From Clostridia bacterium (GTDB lineage Bacteria; Bacillota; Clostridia; Oscillospirales; Butyricicoccaceae): a DNA stretch of 64,000 bases. The notes beneath the pieces are model-generated. The model was given only the letters and a program-made list of their open reading frames with translations. It was not told the DNA's origin and did no database searches. The position numbers were made by a program, and so were the translations under genes. The stretch lies in contig JAJPXP010000015.1 in NCBI GenBank assembly GCA_021205365.1, positions 1 through 64,000 of the forward strand, written 5' to 3'. Shown in pieces: positions 34,334 through 42,594 of this stretch (positions within the stretch are counted from its first letter, which is position 1; every line of letters begins with the position of its first letter).

Positions 34334-34594
34334 ATGGCTAAAAATGAGCAGAAGACTTCTGAAAAGAAGAAAAACTCCGGTAAGGAGAAGAAGCCGGGCT
34401 TCTTTTCCAGAATTGGCAAGTGGTTCCGTGATCTGAAAAGCGAATGCAAGAAGATCGTGTGGCCAACCCGTAAGCAGACTACGAACAATACGCTCATCGT
34501 AATAGCTACAATTCTGGTGATTGGCGTGTTCATCTGGGTTCTGGATGCAATCTTCAACCTGGGTATCACAACACTGATTTCTGTGGCTGCGTAA
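34334..34594 (+). CDS. secE: Preprotein translocase subunit SecE
   Basis: 86 residues. A basic cytoplasmic head, the amphipathic WFRDLKSECKKIVWPTRKQT string that grips SecY, and one membrane segment (about 52-75). Part of the SecYEG channel. Lies between rpmG and nusG. Confidence 0.96.
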   Translation: MAKNEQKTSEKKKNSGKEKKPGFFSRIGKWFRDLKSECKKIVWPTRKQTTNNTLIVIATILVIGVFIWVLDAIFNLGITTLISVAA

Positions 34595-34614
34595 GCGGAA
34601 AGGTTTGAGAACAA

Positions 34615-35148
34615 ATGTCTGAAACACCAAAATGGTATGTCGTTCATACCTATTCCGGCTACGAAAATAAAGTAGCCTCTTCTATCATGAAGGCGGTTGA
34701 AAACCGCAAGATGCATGACCTCATTACCGAAGTAACCATCCCGACCGAAACCGTCCGCGAAGTGAAGGACGGCAAGACCCGCGAAGTGGAGCGCAAGCTG
34801 TTCCCGGGATATGTTCTGGTCAAGATGATTGTAACCGACGAGAGCTGGTATCTCGTGCGCAATACGCGCGGCTGTACCGGTTTTGTCAGCCCGAACTCCA
34901 ACAAGCCGCAGCCTCTCACCGACGAGGAAGCGATCAAGTGGGGAGCAACATCCCGTGAGGTTGAGGTCGAAATTAGCTATAAGGTCGGTGATTCCGTACG
35001 CGTCTGCGGCGGCCCGTTTGTTGACTTCGTCGGCGTAGTCGATGAAATCGATATTGGGCAGAACCGGGTTCGCATTACCATCCCCGTGTTCGGACGCGAA
35101 ACCCCGGTTGAGCTGGAGCTCAATCAGGTCGAAGTCGTTGAGGAATAA
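34615..35148 (+). CDS. nusG: Transcription termination/antitermination factor NusG
   Basis: 177 residues. NGN domain (KWYVVHTYSGYENKVASS, ELFPGYVLVKM-type string KLFPGYVLVKM) and a C-terminal KOW domain (GDSVRVCGGPFVDFVGVVDE). It binds RNA polymerase and modulates pausing and termination. 20 bases after secE. Confidence 0.97.
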   Translation: MSETPKWYVVHTYSGYENKVASSIMKAVENRKMHDLITEVTIPTETVREVKDGKTREVERKLFPGYVLVKMIVTDESWYLVRNTRGCTGFVSPNSNKPQPLTDEEAIKWGATSREVEVEISYKVGDSVRVCGGPFVDFVGVVDEIDIGQNRVRITIPVFGRETPVELELNQVEVVEE

Positions 35149-35160
35149 GTTCCTCGTTTT

Positions 35161-35216
35161 CCTGCCCGAGAGCAGGTATGCAAAACACCTCGCAAAGCGA
35201 GCCGTGCAAAGCACGG
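35161..35216 (+). promoter_or_regulatory. Three small hairpins in the nusG-rplK gap
   Basis: CCTGC/GCAGG (35161-35176), CTCGC-AAA-GCGAG (35189-35201) and CCGTGC-AAA-GCACGG (35202-35216) follow one another in the 191 base gap. Two have the same AAA loop. No T-tract follows, so they look like a leader structure or processing site rather than terminators. Confidence 0.5.
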
Positions 35217-35339
35217 AAAATGACAGCGAACGTATGTGAAGCTGGAATTGTTTTGTTTTGGCAGGTGGGAGAGCGCGTCCATCGCAAAAGATGACAAGCG
35301 TCTCGCCATTACCACATTTTTCAAGGAGGTGCTATACAA

Positions 35340-35765
35340 ATGGCACAGAAAGTAGTAGGATTTATCAAGCTTCAGATTCCGGCAGGCAAGGCAACACCGG
35401 CTCCTCCGGTAGGTCCGGCACTGGGCCAGCATGGTGTCAACATCATGGCTTTCACCAAGGAATTCAACGAGCGCACCAAGAATGACGCAGGTATGATCAT
35501 TCCGGTCGTTATTACTGTATATGCAGACCGTTCGTTCTCCTTCATCACCAAGACCCCTCCGGCTGCTGTCCTCATCAAGAAGGCATGCAACATCCAGAGC
35601 GGCTCCGCTGTACCGAACAGAACCAAGGTTGCAACGATCAGCATTGACGACGTACGCAAGATCGCAGAGACCAAGATGCCTGACCTGAATGCTTCTTCCA
35701 TTGAAGCTGCTATGAGCATGATCGCAGGCACTGCCCGTTCCATGGGCATCACCGTCGCTGAGTAA
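35340..35765 (+). CDS. rplK: 50S ribosomal protein L11
   Basis: 141 residues ([39 protein letters not shown]). It forms the GTPase-associated stalk base with 23S rRNA. AAGGAGG precedes the ATG. Confidence 0.97.
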   Translation: MAQKVVGFIKLQIPAGKATPAPPVGPALGQHGVNIMAFTKEFNERTKNDAGMIIPVVITVYADRSFSFITKTPPAAVLIKKACNIQSGSAVPNRTKVATISIDDVRKIAETKMPDLNASSIEAAMSMIAGTARSMGITVAE

Positions 35766-35822
35766 TTATCAGCTGACCTGAGTTATTCATATTCATTTGC
35801 TGACGGCAGCTCGTGCCGTCTG

Positions 35823-35853
35823 GTGGGAGGAACAAAGGTTCCGAATTAACCAC
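35823..35853 (+). promoter_or_regulatory. L1-binding mRNA leader site
   Basis: GTGGGAGGAAC, then GTTCCG, and closing CCAC form the compact stem with a GTGGGAGG side that resembles the L1 target on 23S rRNA and in other Firmicute rplA leaders. A separate hairpin (GACGGCA/TGCCGTC, 35802-35820) precedes it. L1 would repress its own operon here; inferred from likeness. Confidence 0.6.
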
Positions 35854-35871
35854 TAAAGGAGGATATTTATC

Positions 35872-36570
35872 GTGCGCAAAGGTAAAAAGTATATTGAGAG
35901 CGCAAAGCTCGTAGAACGCAGCAAGCTCTATGACACCGACGAGGCTCTGGACATGGTCCTGAAGACCGCCAAGGCTAAGTTTGACGAAACTGTAGAAATT
36001 CACGTAAAGCTGGGCGTTGACTCCCGTCATGCTGACCAGCAGGTTCGCGGCGCTATCGTTCTGCCGAACGGCACCGGTAAGAATGTTCGCGTACTTGTTT
36101 TCGCTAAGGGCGATAAGGCACAGGCAGCTCTCGACGCTGGCGCTGAGTTCGTAGGCGCTGAAGATATGGTTCAGCGTATCCAGAAGGAAAACTTCTTCGA
36201 CTATGACGTTGTTATTGCAAGCCCGGATATGATGGGTCTGGTTGGCCGCCTGGGCCGTGTACTTGGCCCGAAGGGCTTGATGCCGAACCCGAAGGCTGGC
36301 ACCGTAACAATGGACGTTGCCAAGGCTGTTCAGGACGCTAAGGCTGGTAAGATTGAGTACCGTCTGGACAAGACCAACATCATCCACTGCCCGATCGGCA
36401 AGGTTTCCTTCGGCGTTGAGAAGCTGAGCGAAAACTTCAATACCCTGATGAGCGCTATCATCAAGGCAAAGCCGGCTGCTGCTAAGGGCCAGTACATCCG
36501 CTCCTGTGTAGTTGCTTCTACCATGGGCCCGGGTGTCAAGGTTAACGCTGCTAAGCTTGGCAACAACTAA
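35872..36570 (+). CDS. rplA: 50S ribosomal protein L1
   Basis: 232 residues ([38 protein letters not shown]). GTG start after AAAGGAGG. Binds 23S rRNA in the L1 stalk and probably its own leader. Confidence 0.97.
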   Translation: MRKGKKYIESAKLVERSKLYDTDEALDMVLKTAKAKFDETVEIHVKLGVDSRHADQQVRGAIVLPNGTGKNVRVLVFAKGDKAQAALDAGAEFVGAEDMVQRIQKENFFDYDVVIASPDMMGLVGRLGRVLGPKGLMPNPKAGTVTMDVAKAVQDAKAGKIEYRLDKTNIIHCPIGKVSFGVEKLSENFNTLMSAIIKAKPAAAKGQYIRSCVVASTMGPGVKVNAAKLGNN

Positions 36571-36583
36571 TGAAAAAAAGCCC

Positions 36584-36612
36584 TTGACAGGTTTGGAATG
36601 GGCTGTTATAAT
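36584..36612 (+). promoter_or_regulatory. Promoter of rplJ-rplL
   Basis: TTGACA (36584-36589) and TATAAT (36607-36612), both perfect, 17 bp spacer. Confidence 0.9.
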
Positions 36613-36618
36613 ATAGTA

Positions 36619-36757
36619 GCTCGTTCAAAGACAGCAGGAGATGGACAACCATCCTAACTGGCGAATCGCTATCCTGCCGAGGCAAGCATTACGATGAAAC
36701 GTATCGAATGATTTTTCATGCCCTTCTGTCTTTGAGCAGAAGGGCATTTTTTCATGT
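36619..36757 (+). ncRNA. Ribosomal protein L10 leader with terminator
   Basis: The leader contains AGCAGGAG and, about 45 bases later, ATCCTGCCGAGGC, the closing helix of the L10 leader found before rplJ in many Firmicutes. It ends in ATGCCCTTCTG/CAGAAGGGCAT plus TTTTTT (36718-36755). L10(L12)4 binding to the leader should favour the terminator and lower rplJ-rplL expression; that mechanism is inferred from the family. Confidence 0.85.
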
Positions 36758-36788
36758 CCCTATCATTTTTATGGAGGTGAAACAGACT

Positions 36789-37349
36789 ATGCCTAACGCA
36801 AAGGTTCTGGAACAGAAGAAGGCACAGGTTGCTTCTCTGGTTGAAAAGATCAAGAATTCCCCGGCTGGTGTCCTGGTTGACTATAAGGGTATCAATGTTG
36901 CTGATGACACTGCACTGCGTAAGCAGCTGCGTGAGAACGGCGTTGAGTATTCCGTTGTTAAGAACACCATGCTGAAGTTTGCCGCTAAGGAAGTTGGCTT
37001 CGACGGTATGATCGAGCATCTGAATGGCACCACTGCTATTGCAATTGCTTCGGAAGACGTTGTAGCTCCGGCTAAGATCCTCGCTGATTTCGCTAAGGAT
37101 CATGATAACTTCACCATCAAGACCGGTTTCCTCGAAGGCGCCGTTGTACCGGTAGCAAAGATCGAAGAGCTGGCTAAGCTGCCGAGCAAGGAAGTGCTCA
37201 TCGCACAGACGCTCTACAGCTTCAACTACCCGATTATGCAGCTCGCTATTGCGCTTAATGCAATCGCTGAGAAGGGTGAGGCAGACCAGGAGGCACTGGT
37301 TTCCACTCTGGCTGGCAAGGCTGAAGCTGCAGAAGAAGCTGCAGAATAA
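36789..37349 (+). CDS. rplJ: 50S ribosomal protein L10
   Basis: 186 residues, start ATG 36789 after GGAGGTG; the long frame upstream is the leader read through. N-terminal part NAKVLEQKKAQVASLVEKI and VVKNTMLKFAAKEVGF bind rRNA; the C-terminal helix recruits L7/L12 dimers. Tail is Ala/Glu rich. Confidence 0.97.
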   Translation: MPNAKVLEQKKAQVASLVEKIKNSPAGVLVDYKGINVADDTALRKQLRENGVEYSVVKNTMLKFAAKEVGFDGMIEHLNGTTAIAIASEDVVAPAKILADFAKDHDNFTIKTGFLEGAVVPVAKIEELAKLPSKEVLIAQTLYSFNYPIMQLAIALNAIAEKGEADQEALVSTLAGKAEAAEEAAE

Positions 37350-37418
37350 TTACTGCACACAGGGAATTGGATTCCCGCATTTCACACATTAAAATTTGAA
37401 AATTTGGAGGTTATTACC

Positions 37419-37787
37419 ATGACTGTCAATGAAATTATTGATGCTGTCAAGGAACTGAAGGTTCTGGAACTGGCTGAGCTGGTTAAGGCTCTGGAAGAAG
37501 AATTTGGCGTATCCGCTACTCCGGTTGCTGTTGCAGGTGCTGCTGCAGGCGGCGAAGCTGCAGCTGCTGCTGAGCAGACTGAGTTTGACGTAGTCCTGAC
37601 CAATGCAGGCGACAAGAAGATCGGCGTTATCAAGGTTGTTCGTGGTATCACTGGTCTGGGCCTGAAGGAAGCTAAGGCTAAGGTTGATGAGCTGCCGTCT
37701 ACCATCAAGGAAGGCGCTTCCAAGGAAGAGGCAGAAGACATCAAGAAGCAGCTGGAAGACGCTGGCGCTACTGTAGAGCTGAAGTAA
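37419..37787 (+). CDS. rplL: 50S ribosomal protein L7/L12
   Basis: 122 residues. The N-terminal dimer helix ([19 protein letters not shown]), the flexible Ala/Gly hinge, and the conserved EKTEFDV-like and [20 protein letters not shown] of the C-terminal domain are present. It recruits elongation factors. ATG 37419 follows GGAGG. Confidence 0.97.
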   Translation: MTVNEIIDAVKELKVLELAELVKALEEEFGVSATPVAVAGAAAGGEAAAAAEQTEFDVVLTNAGDKKIGVIKVVRGITGLGLKEAKAKVDELPSTIKEGASKEEAEDIKKQLEDAGATVELK

Positions 37788-37810
37788 GTTTCTTACATCG
37801 GATCAAAATT

Positions 37811-37848
37811 TACAGCAGGTTTCGTAAGGAACCTGCTGTTTTTTGTTT
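37811..37848 (+). terminator. Terminator of the rplJ-rplL operon
   Basis: ACAGCAGGTT pairs with AACCTGCTGT, followed by TTTTTG. Confidence 0.9.
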
Positions 37849-37931
37849 TATAAAATGCAAAGCAATATGTTCTCATCTGCATCCATGTATTTTGCAGATT
37901 GCAGGTTTTGTGATTTCGCCTAAAATTGTAT

Positions 37932-37960
37932 TTCACAAAATGGAAAGAATACGTTATAAT
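37932..37960 (+). promoter_or_regulatory. Promoter of the XRE/membrane pair
   Basis: TTCACA (37932-37937) and TATAAT (37955-37960), 17 bp spacer. Confidence 0.65.
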
Positions 37961-37994
37961 GAGAAAATGATTTGAGAATGAAGGCGGTGGGTAG

Positions 37995-38216
37995 ATGGCA
38001 AAGAAAAACAAATATTCTTTTGATAGTAAGATACACATTTACAGAGCTACAAAACGTATGAGCCAGCAGGAACTGGCGGACATGGTAGGCGTATCACGGC
38101 AGACGATCATACAGCTTGAACGAAATCGTTACAACCCGTCTATGCTGCTGGCCTATGGCATCGCAAAAGTTTTTGATGTGACGATTGAAGATTTATTTGA
38201 TTTTAAGGAGGATTGA
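37995..38216 (+). CDS. Small XRE family regulator
   Basis: 73 residues, nearly all helix-turn-helix (SQQELADMVGVSRQTIIQLE, YGIAKVFDVTIEDLFDFKED), like the YgzD-type regulators that are often paired with a DUF2178-like membrane protein. GGCGGTGGG lies upstream of the ATG. It is followed directly by a membrane protein gene. Confidence 0.9.
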   Translation: MAKKNKYSFDSKIHIYRATKRMSQQELADMVGVSRQTIIQLERNRYNPSMLLAYGIAKVFDVTIEDLFDFKED

Positions 38217-38218
38217 CT

Positions 38219-38560
38219 GTGCTGCCATTATATGAGTTTTTATGGAGTATATTTAACAATCGAATGACTTTGGTGGTTGGTGCGTGGGCAGGCCTTCCTC
38301 TTACCGTTCTCTTACTTATTATGTTTGTGCGAAAGAAAAACCGGGATGAACGAGGTTGGAAAATTATAGGAAAAGCCAGTGTCATTTCATTTCTCTACTT
38401 TATCGTTGTGGCGAATTTACTTGCCAAAACTGTTGGGACAATGGTACCCGATACATTAGAAGTGGGTTATTTTTTTTGTGGAAATGTAATCCAATGGCTA
38501 TATGATACCATGATCTTGATTGAGATTATCGCAATCTTGATTTTCAGAAAAATTGAATAA
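38219..38560 (+). CDS. Small membrane protein paired with the XRE regulator
   Basis: 113 residues with three hydrophobic segments (AWAGLPLTVLLLIMFV, ISFLYFIVVANLLAKT, TMILIEIIAILIFRK). GTG 38219 is eight bases from GGAGG; TTG 38213 would be too close. The regulator/small-membrane-protein pair is a recurrent arrangement in Clostridia; the function is unknown. Confidence 0.7.
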   Translation: MLPLYEFLWSIFNNRMTLVVGAWAGLPLTVLLLIMFVRKKNRDERGWKIIGKASVISFLYFIVVANLLAKTVGTMVPDTLEVGYFFCGNVIQWLYDTMILIEIIAILIFRKIE

Positions 38561-38627
38561 GAGAATATGTTCTTGCTTATCATTCAAATGGTAAGCAAGA
38601 AATTTTTGATTATGATGTAAGAAATAC

Positions 38628-38656
38628 TTTACTTTTAGAAAGAAATGATTTATAAT
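38628..38656 (+). promoter_or_regulatory. Promoter of the DUF6440-like gene
   Basis: TTTACT (38628-38633) and TATAAT (38651-38656), 17 bp spacer. Confidence 0.65.
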
Positions 38657-38687
38657 AGCGTTAGAAATTGAGAAAGGAGTGTGAATC

Positions 38688-38867
38688 ATGGCGAAAGAGC
38701 GATTTATAGAAACTTATTCACAAGGGGTAACCAATGTCCGGAAAATCATTGTTGACACAGAAACGGGAGTCAATTATTTATTACTATCTTCTAACATGAC
38801 AAGTGGCTGTGGGATAACTGTTTTGGTAGACCAAGACGGAAAACCAATTGTTACCCCGATCAACTGA
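38688..38867 (+). CDS. DUF6440-like small protein
   Basis: 59 residues, beginning MAKERFIETYSQGVTN. IIVDTETGVNYLLLSS and VLVDQDGKPIVTP match the small DUF6440 beta-rich proteins common in Clostridia. GAAAGGAG precedes the ATG; own promoter and terminator make a self-contained gene. Role unknown. Confidence 0.75.
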   Translation: MAKERFIETYSQGVTNVRKIIVDTETGVNYLLLSSNMTSGCGITVLVDQDGKPIVTPIN

Positions 38868-38876
38868 ATATACCAT

Positions 38877-38914
38877 TAGCCCGTACAGAACAATGTTCTG
38901 TGCGGGCTTTTTCA
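38877..38914 (+). terminator. Terminator after the DUF6440-like gene
   Basis: AGCCCGTACAGAACA pairs with TTCTGTGCGGGCT with an ATG loop, followed by TTTTC. From here to 39040 nothing else is evident. Confidence 0.85.
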
Positions 38915-39040
38915 TGGCTAGGTTTGATAAAAGCTGTTTTGAAGTTTATAATAAAAAAATTCACTTCAGGTCAATCATTTTGCGGTGCGCAGACGTTGTA
39001 ATAAGTGAAAGGACGCTTTCAGACCTATAGGAGGAACATC

Positions 39041-39565
39041 TTGACGCGTGAAGATCAGCTAATCAGACAATGTAAAGCCGGAGAGAAGGACGCACTGGAC
39101 GAATTGATCCGGATGTATTATCCGGATATTCTGCGTTATTGTCTCTGGCATGCACCCGACCGGCAGAGTGCCGAGGATGCGACACACGAGACTTTTTTAA
39201 AAGCGATACGGCATTTGGATAGTTATGTGCACCGTGGCTATTTCCGTGCCTTTCTATATCGTATTGCCGCAAATACCTGCGTTGACATGCGGCGGAACAA
39301 GTGGTCTTCGGCGGCATCCCTGCCGGATGATCTCGTTTTGGAGGAATGCGGATACCGAAAGGCGGAGGCAGACGCAGATTTCCAGCGTATGGTTGGGCGA
39401 CTGCCTGTGGAGCAGCGGGAATTGGTGCTGTTACGGTTTGCACAGCAGCTAACCCTGCGGGAAATTGCAGAGGTAACCGGACTGCCGCTGCGCACGGTAC
39501 AGTCACGTTTGCGTGCTGCACTGAAAAAATTAAAATCCAGCCTTTTGGAAGGAGGATGGGAATGA
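39041..39565 (+). CDS. ECF-type RNA polymerase sigma factor
   Basis: 174 residues from TTG 39041, six bases after GGAGGA. Region 2 (LDELIRMYYPDILRYCLWHA, AEDATHETFLKAIRHLDSY) and region 4 (LPVEQRELVLLRFAQQLTLR, GLPLRTVQSRLRAALKKLKS) are complete. It is the first gene of an operon with a membrane protein and an ABC transporter and overlaps the next gene by four bases. The next protein may act as anti-sigma factor. Confidence 0.92.
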   Translation: MTREDQLIRQCKAGEKDALDELIRMYYPDILRYCLWHAPDRQSAEDATHETFLKAIRHLDSYVHRGYFRAFLYRIAANTCVDMRRNKWSSAASLPDDLVLEECGYRKAEADADFQRMVGRLPVEQRELVLLRFAQQLTLREIAEVTGLPLRTVQSRLRAALKKLKSSLLEGGWE

Positions 39566-40320
39566 ACGAACTGGAAAAGCGGCTGTCAGCTGCACTGCGG
39601 ACCGATATAGAGATCGATCCCACACATATCAACCGTACTATTTTGGACGTGCAGGAGGCATGTGCAGCACAGCCGTATCGCCCGCGTATCGGCTTTAAGC
39701 AGTTTATGCTGCTGCAGGCGCGATTTTACGGCGTGCGCATGTGGCTGTGGCAGGGGCTCGTGCTGACCGCTATGCTCACAGGGCTGAACCTGGTAAAAAT
39801 CAATATAACGCTGCAGTATCTGCTGCGGATGCTGCCATTTTTACTCGGCTGCTGCGGTGTTGCGGCGATTACCGCGACGGTTCCAATGTTATACCGTTCT
39901 ATCCGGTATCAAATGCATGAAACAGAGTGTGCTTGCTATTTTTCGGGTGTACAGCTGCTGTGGGCACGGCTGTTGTTTATGGGGATTGGCGTACTGCTGA
40001 CACTGATTGTCACAGTGGGCGTTGTGATCGGGCAGTGTTGGCTTGGAACGGGCTGCGCCATACTGTATGTGTGTGTGCCGTGCCTGATGACCGCTTGTGG
40101 ATACTTGGCAATTCTCGCACATACGGAATTGGAACGCCTTCCTGTGCTGGGAAGTGTGCTCAGCGGCAGCCTGGTACTGGTTCTGCGCGTGATGCTGCAT
40201 TTCGACTGGTATCCGCAGCAGTTTGGTATCGGCAGCGGGCTCCTGTGCCTGGCGCTTGCTTTGCTGTGCGTTGCACAGGTGCGGCATCTGGCTGATGGCA
40301 CGTACACTGCTGTATCATAA
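39562..40320 (+). CDS. Membrane protein downstream of the ECF sigma factor
   Basis: 252 residues from ATG 39562 (GGAGG upstream). Residues 1-65 are cytoplasmic with an acidic helical start (NELEKRLSAALRTDIEIDPT); about six membrane segments follow. Place and layout (soluble N-terminus, then membrane part) suit an anti-sigma factor, or a helper of the ABC transporter that follows; I recognise no domain. Confidence 0.7.
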   Translation: MNELEKRLSAALRTDIEIDPTHINRTILDVQEACAAQPYRPRIGFKQFMLLQARFYGVRMWLWQGLVLTAMLTGLNLVKINITLQYLLRMLPFLLGCCGVAAITATVPMLYRSIRYQMHETECACYFSGVQLLWARLLFMGIGVLLTLIVTVGVVIGQCWLGTGCAILYVCVPCLMTACGYLAILAHTELERLPVLGSVLSGSLVLVLRVMLHFDWYPQQFGIGSGLLCLALALLCVAQVRHLADGTYTAVS

Positions 40321-40342
40321 ATGCGCAAAAGGAGTGGATAAA

Positions 40343-41224
40343 ATGGAACTCATTATCGAACATATGACCAAACGATTTCAGGATAAAACCGCCGTCGATG
40401 ACGTCAGCCTGCAGCTGATGCCTGGTGTATGGGGACTGCTTGGCGCAAATGGTGCGGGCAAGACTACACTGATGCGTATGATTGCAGGCATCTTACGTCC
40501 GACAGCCGGAGAAATCCGGTATGACGGTGTTGAGATTGGCGCATTGGGCGCTGCATGGCGCAATGTATTCGGCTATCTGCCGCAGGAATTTGGATTTTAT
40601 CCGGAATTTACGGTAAAAAACTATTTGGAATACATTACAGCCCTCAAGGGGCTGCCAAAAGCAGAGGGGAAGAAGCGCATTGATACCCTTCTGGATACGC
40701 TGACGCTGGGTGATGTGCGGGACAAAAAGATTATCAAGCTGTCTGGCGGCATGAAGCGGCGCGTCGGCATTGCGCAGGCATTGCTCAACGAGCCGGAAGT
40801 TCTTGTGCTGGATGAACCGACCAGTGGATTGGACCCTGGAGAGCGTGTGCGGTTCCGCAATTTGCTTTCTGAATTTGCACAGGACCGCATCGTGCTTATC
40901 TCGACGCACATCGTGTCTGATGTCGAGTACATCGCTACGCGCAATGCAATCATGAAGGACGGGAAGATCATCTCATCCGGCACGACAGAAGAGCTGGTGC
41001 GCGAAATGGATGGCAAGGTGTGGACAGCCTGCATAAATGCGTCTGACCTGATGCGGTATGAACATGAGGTGTGCGTTGTCAGCGTGCGCAATGAGACAGA
41101 CAACCGCATATCCATCCGCTATCTGGCAGAGACACCATTGATTCCGCTTTCGGCACAGGCCGAACCGCGGCTGGAAGACCTGTACCTGTGGCTGTTTCCG
41201 CAGGACGTGCATAAGGAGGGATAA
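40343..41224 (+). CDS. ABC transporter ATP-binding protein
   Basis: 293 residues. Walker A GANGAGKTT, Q-loop YLPQEF, signature LSGGMKRRVGIAQAL, Walker B VLVLDEPTSGLDP, H-loop STHIVSD. ATG 40343 follows AAAGGAG. It pairs with the ABC-2 permease that follows. Such sigma/ABC modules often respond to antimicrobial peptides or envelope stress; substrate unknown. Confidence 0.93.
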   Translation: MELIIEHMTKRFQDKTAVDDVSLQLMPGVWGLLGANGAGKTTLMRMIAGILRPTAGEIRYDGVEIGALGAAWRNVFGYLPQEFGFYPEFTVKNYLEYITALKGLPKAEGKKRIDTLLDTLTLGDVRDKKIIKLSGGMKRRVGIAQALLNEPEVLVLDEPTSGLDPGERVRFRNLLSEFAQDRIVLISTHIVSDVEYIATRNAIMKDGKIISSGTTEELVREMDGKVWTACINASDLMRYEHEVCVVSVRNETDNRISIRYLAETPLIPLSAQAEPRLEDLYLWLFPQDVHKEG

Positions 41225-41227
41225 ACG

Positions 41228-42472
41228 ATGCGGTTATTTGGTTTGGAGTTCAAGCGTGTGTTGTGTACACGCTCTACTATAGCGTTTCTGGCGCTTGCAC
41301 TGGTGTTGTCTGTGGTAATGGCATGGCTTCCGGTATCCTATGTCAGCCTCACTCTGCCGGATGGGAATGGCGGAGAGACAAAAGTGACAGGAATGCAGGC
41401 ATTGGAGGAGGTCAAACAGCGCAGGGCGGCGTATACCGGTGAAGTGACACCAGAAAAAATGCAGAAGGCACTTGCACAGTATCAGGACACAGTGGCACAG
41501 TATGGGAACCCTAACGAGGAGGATTTTCCGCTCTCCGTTTATATGGATGATATTTTTCCGGAAGCAAGGCTGGTTATGCGGCTAGTAGAGATCAATGCAG
41601 ACGAGCACGGACTTACACCGGAGGTGACTGCGTTGAAACCGGAGGATGCTGCGCGGTTTTATGAGCAGTGTACGGTCCATATCAGCGATCTCATGAAGCT
41701 GGAGCAGCCCCAATATCCCGACGCGCAGCAGCAGGCAAACGAACTATATAGCAGGGTAGAGCAGCCGTTTTACTATTATCCAGGTTATACGACAGATGCA
41801 CTGGAATATGTCGGTTTTTATGTGTTCCTGCTGGTCTTTTTTTGCACGATTATCGCTGCCCCAATCTTTTCTGCCGAATATCAGACCGGTGCGGACGATA
41901 TCCTGCGCTGCACAAAGAATGGCAGGGTACGGCTTGCAGTCACAAAAATCGCCGTTGCCCTGACACTGTTTGCCGCCACGTTTGCCATATGTATGACAAT
42001 CTTTACGGTAATATCCAATTCGCTGTTTGGATGGGAATGCCGGCAGACTTCGTTGCAGGTTATCAGTTCTGCAGCGACGCTGTTCAACCTGACAGTGGGA
42101 AGTGCACAAAACTGGATCACCGGCATGGGGCTGCTGTCGCTGCTGGCAACCGCGAGCTTTACGCTGTTCCTGTCCAGCTTGAGCAATTCCAATGTCAAAG
42201 CCCTTGGTGTTTCTCTGGTCTTCCTGCTCGGGCCATCCATTGTCTTCATGCTAACCAGTGGCCAGCTTATAGCATGGCTGCGCTGTATCCTGCCGTCCGG
42301 CGGGATCGGAATGATGAACAGTTTCACGTATACGATAATGGGATTTGAATTCTTGCACATCGGGCAGACAAGTTTTTTGCCAGCCACTGTGATGTTTGTG
42401 TCGGAGCTGATTGCCATTCCGCTGTTTTTGGTGCTCACCGTACGGTGCTATCAAAAGCATATTGCCAGATAA
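41228..42472 (+). CDS. ABC-2 type permease
   Basis: 414 residues. A first membrane segment (about 15-33), then a soluble region of about 150 residues, then five to six segments from about residue 195. It starts three bases after the ATPase stop with AAGGAGG upstream. The large loop between segments 1 and 2 is common to exporters of this class. Confidence 0.85.
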   Translation: MRLFGLEFKRVLCTRSTIAFLALALVLSVVMAWLPVSYVSLTLPDGNGGETKVTGMQALEEVKQRRAAYTGEVTPEKMQKALAQYQDTVAQYGNPNEEDFPLSVYMDDIFPEARLVMRLVEINADEHGLTPEVTALKPEDAARFYEQCTVHISDLMKLEQPQYPDAQQQANELYSRVEQPFYYYPGYTTDALEYVGFYVFLLVFFCTIIAAPIFSAEYQTGADDILRCTKNGRVRLAVTKIAVALTLFAATFAICMTIFTVISNSLFGWECRQTSLQVISSAATLFNLTVGSAQNWITGMGLLSLLATASFTLFLSSLSNSNVKALGVSLVFLLGPSIVFMLTSGQLIAWLRCILPSGGIGMMNSFTYTIMGFEFLHIGQTSFLPATVMFVSELIAIPLFLVLTVRCYQKHIAR

Positions 42473-42476
42473 AGAA

Positions 42477-42512
42477 AGCGACCATTGCCAGCTGGCAATG
42501 GTCGCTCTGTTT
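42477..42512 (+). terminator. Terminator of the sigma/ABC operon
   Basis: A perfect 30 base palindrome, AGCGACCATTGCCAG followed by CTGGCAATGGTCGCT, then CTGTTTT. The palindrome leaves almost no loop. Confidence 0.85.
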
Positions 42513-42594
42513 TACGTGATATTGTTGAGGCAAATAGCCATGGAGTGTCCGGCGTATTTGCGGTGTGCGAGGCGCATAAAACGTGCGGTGGCGA

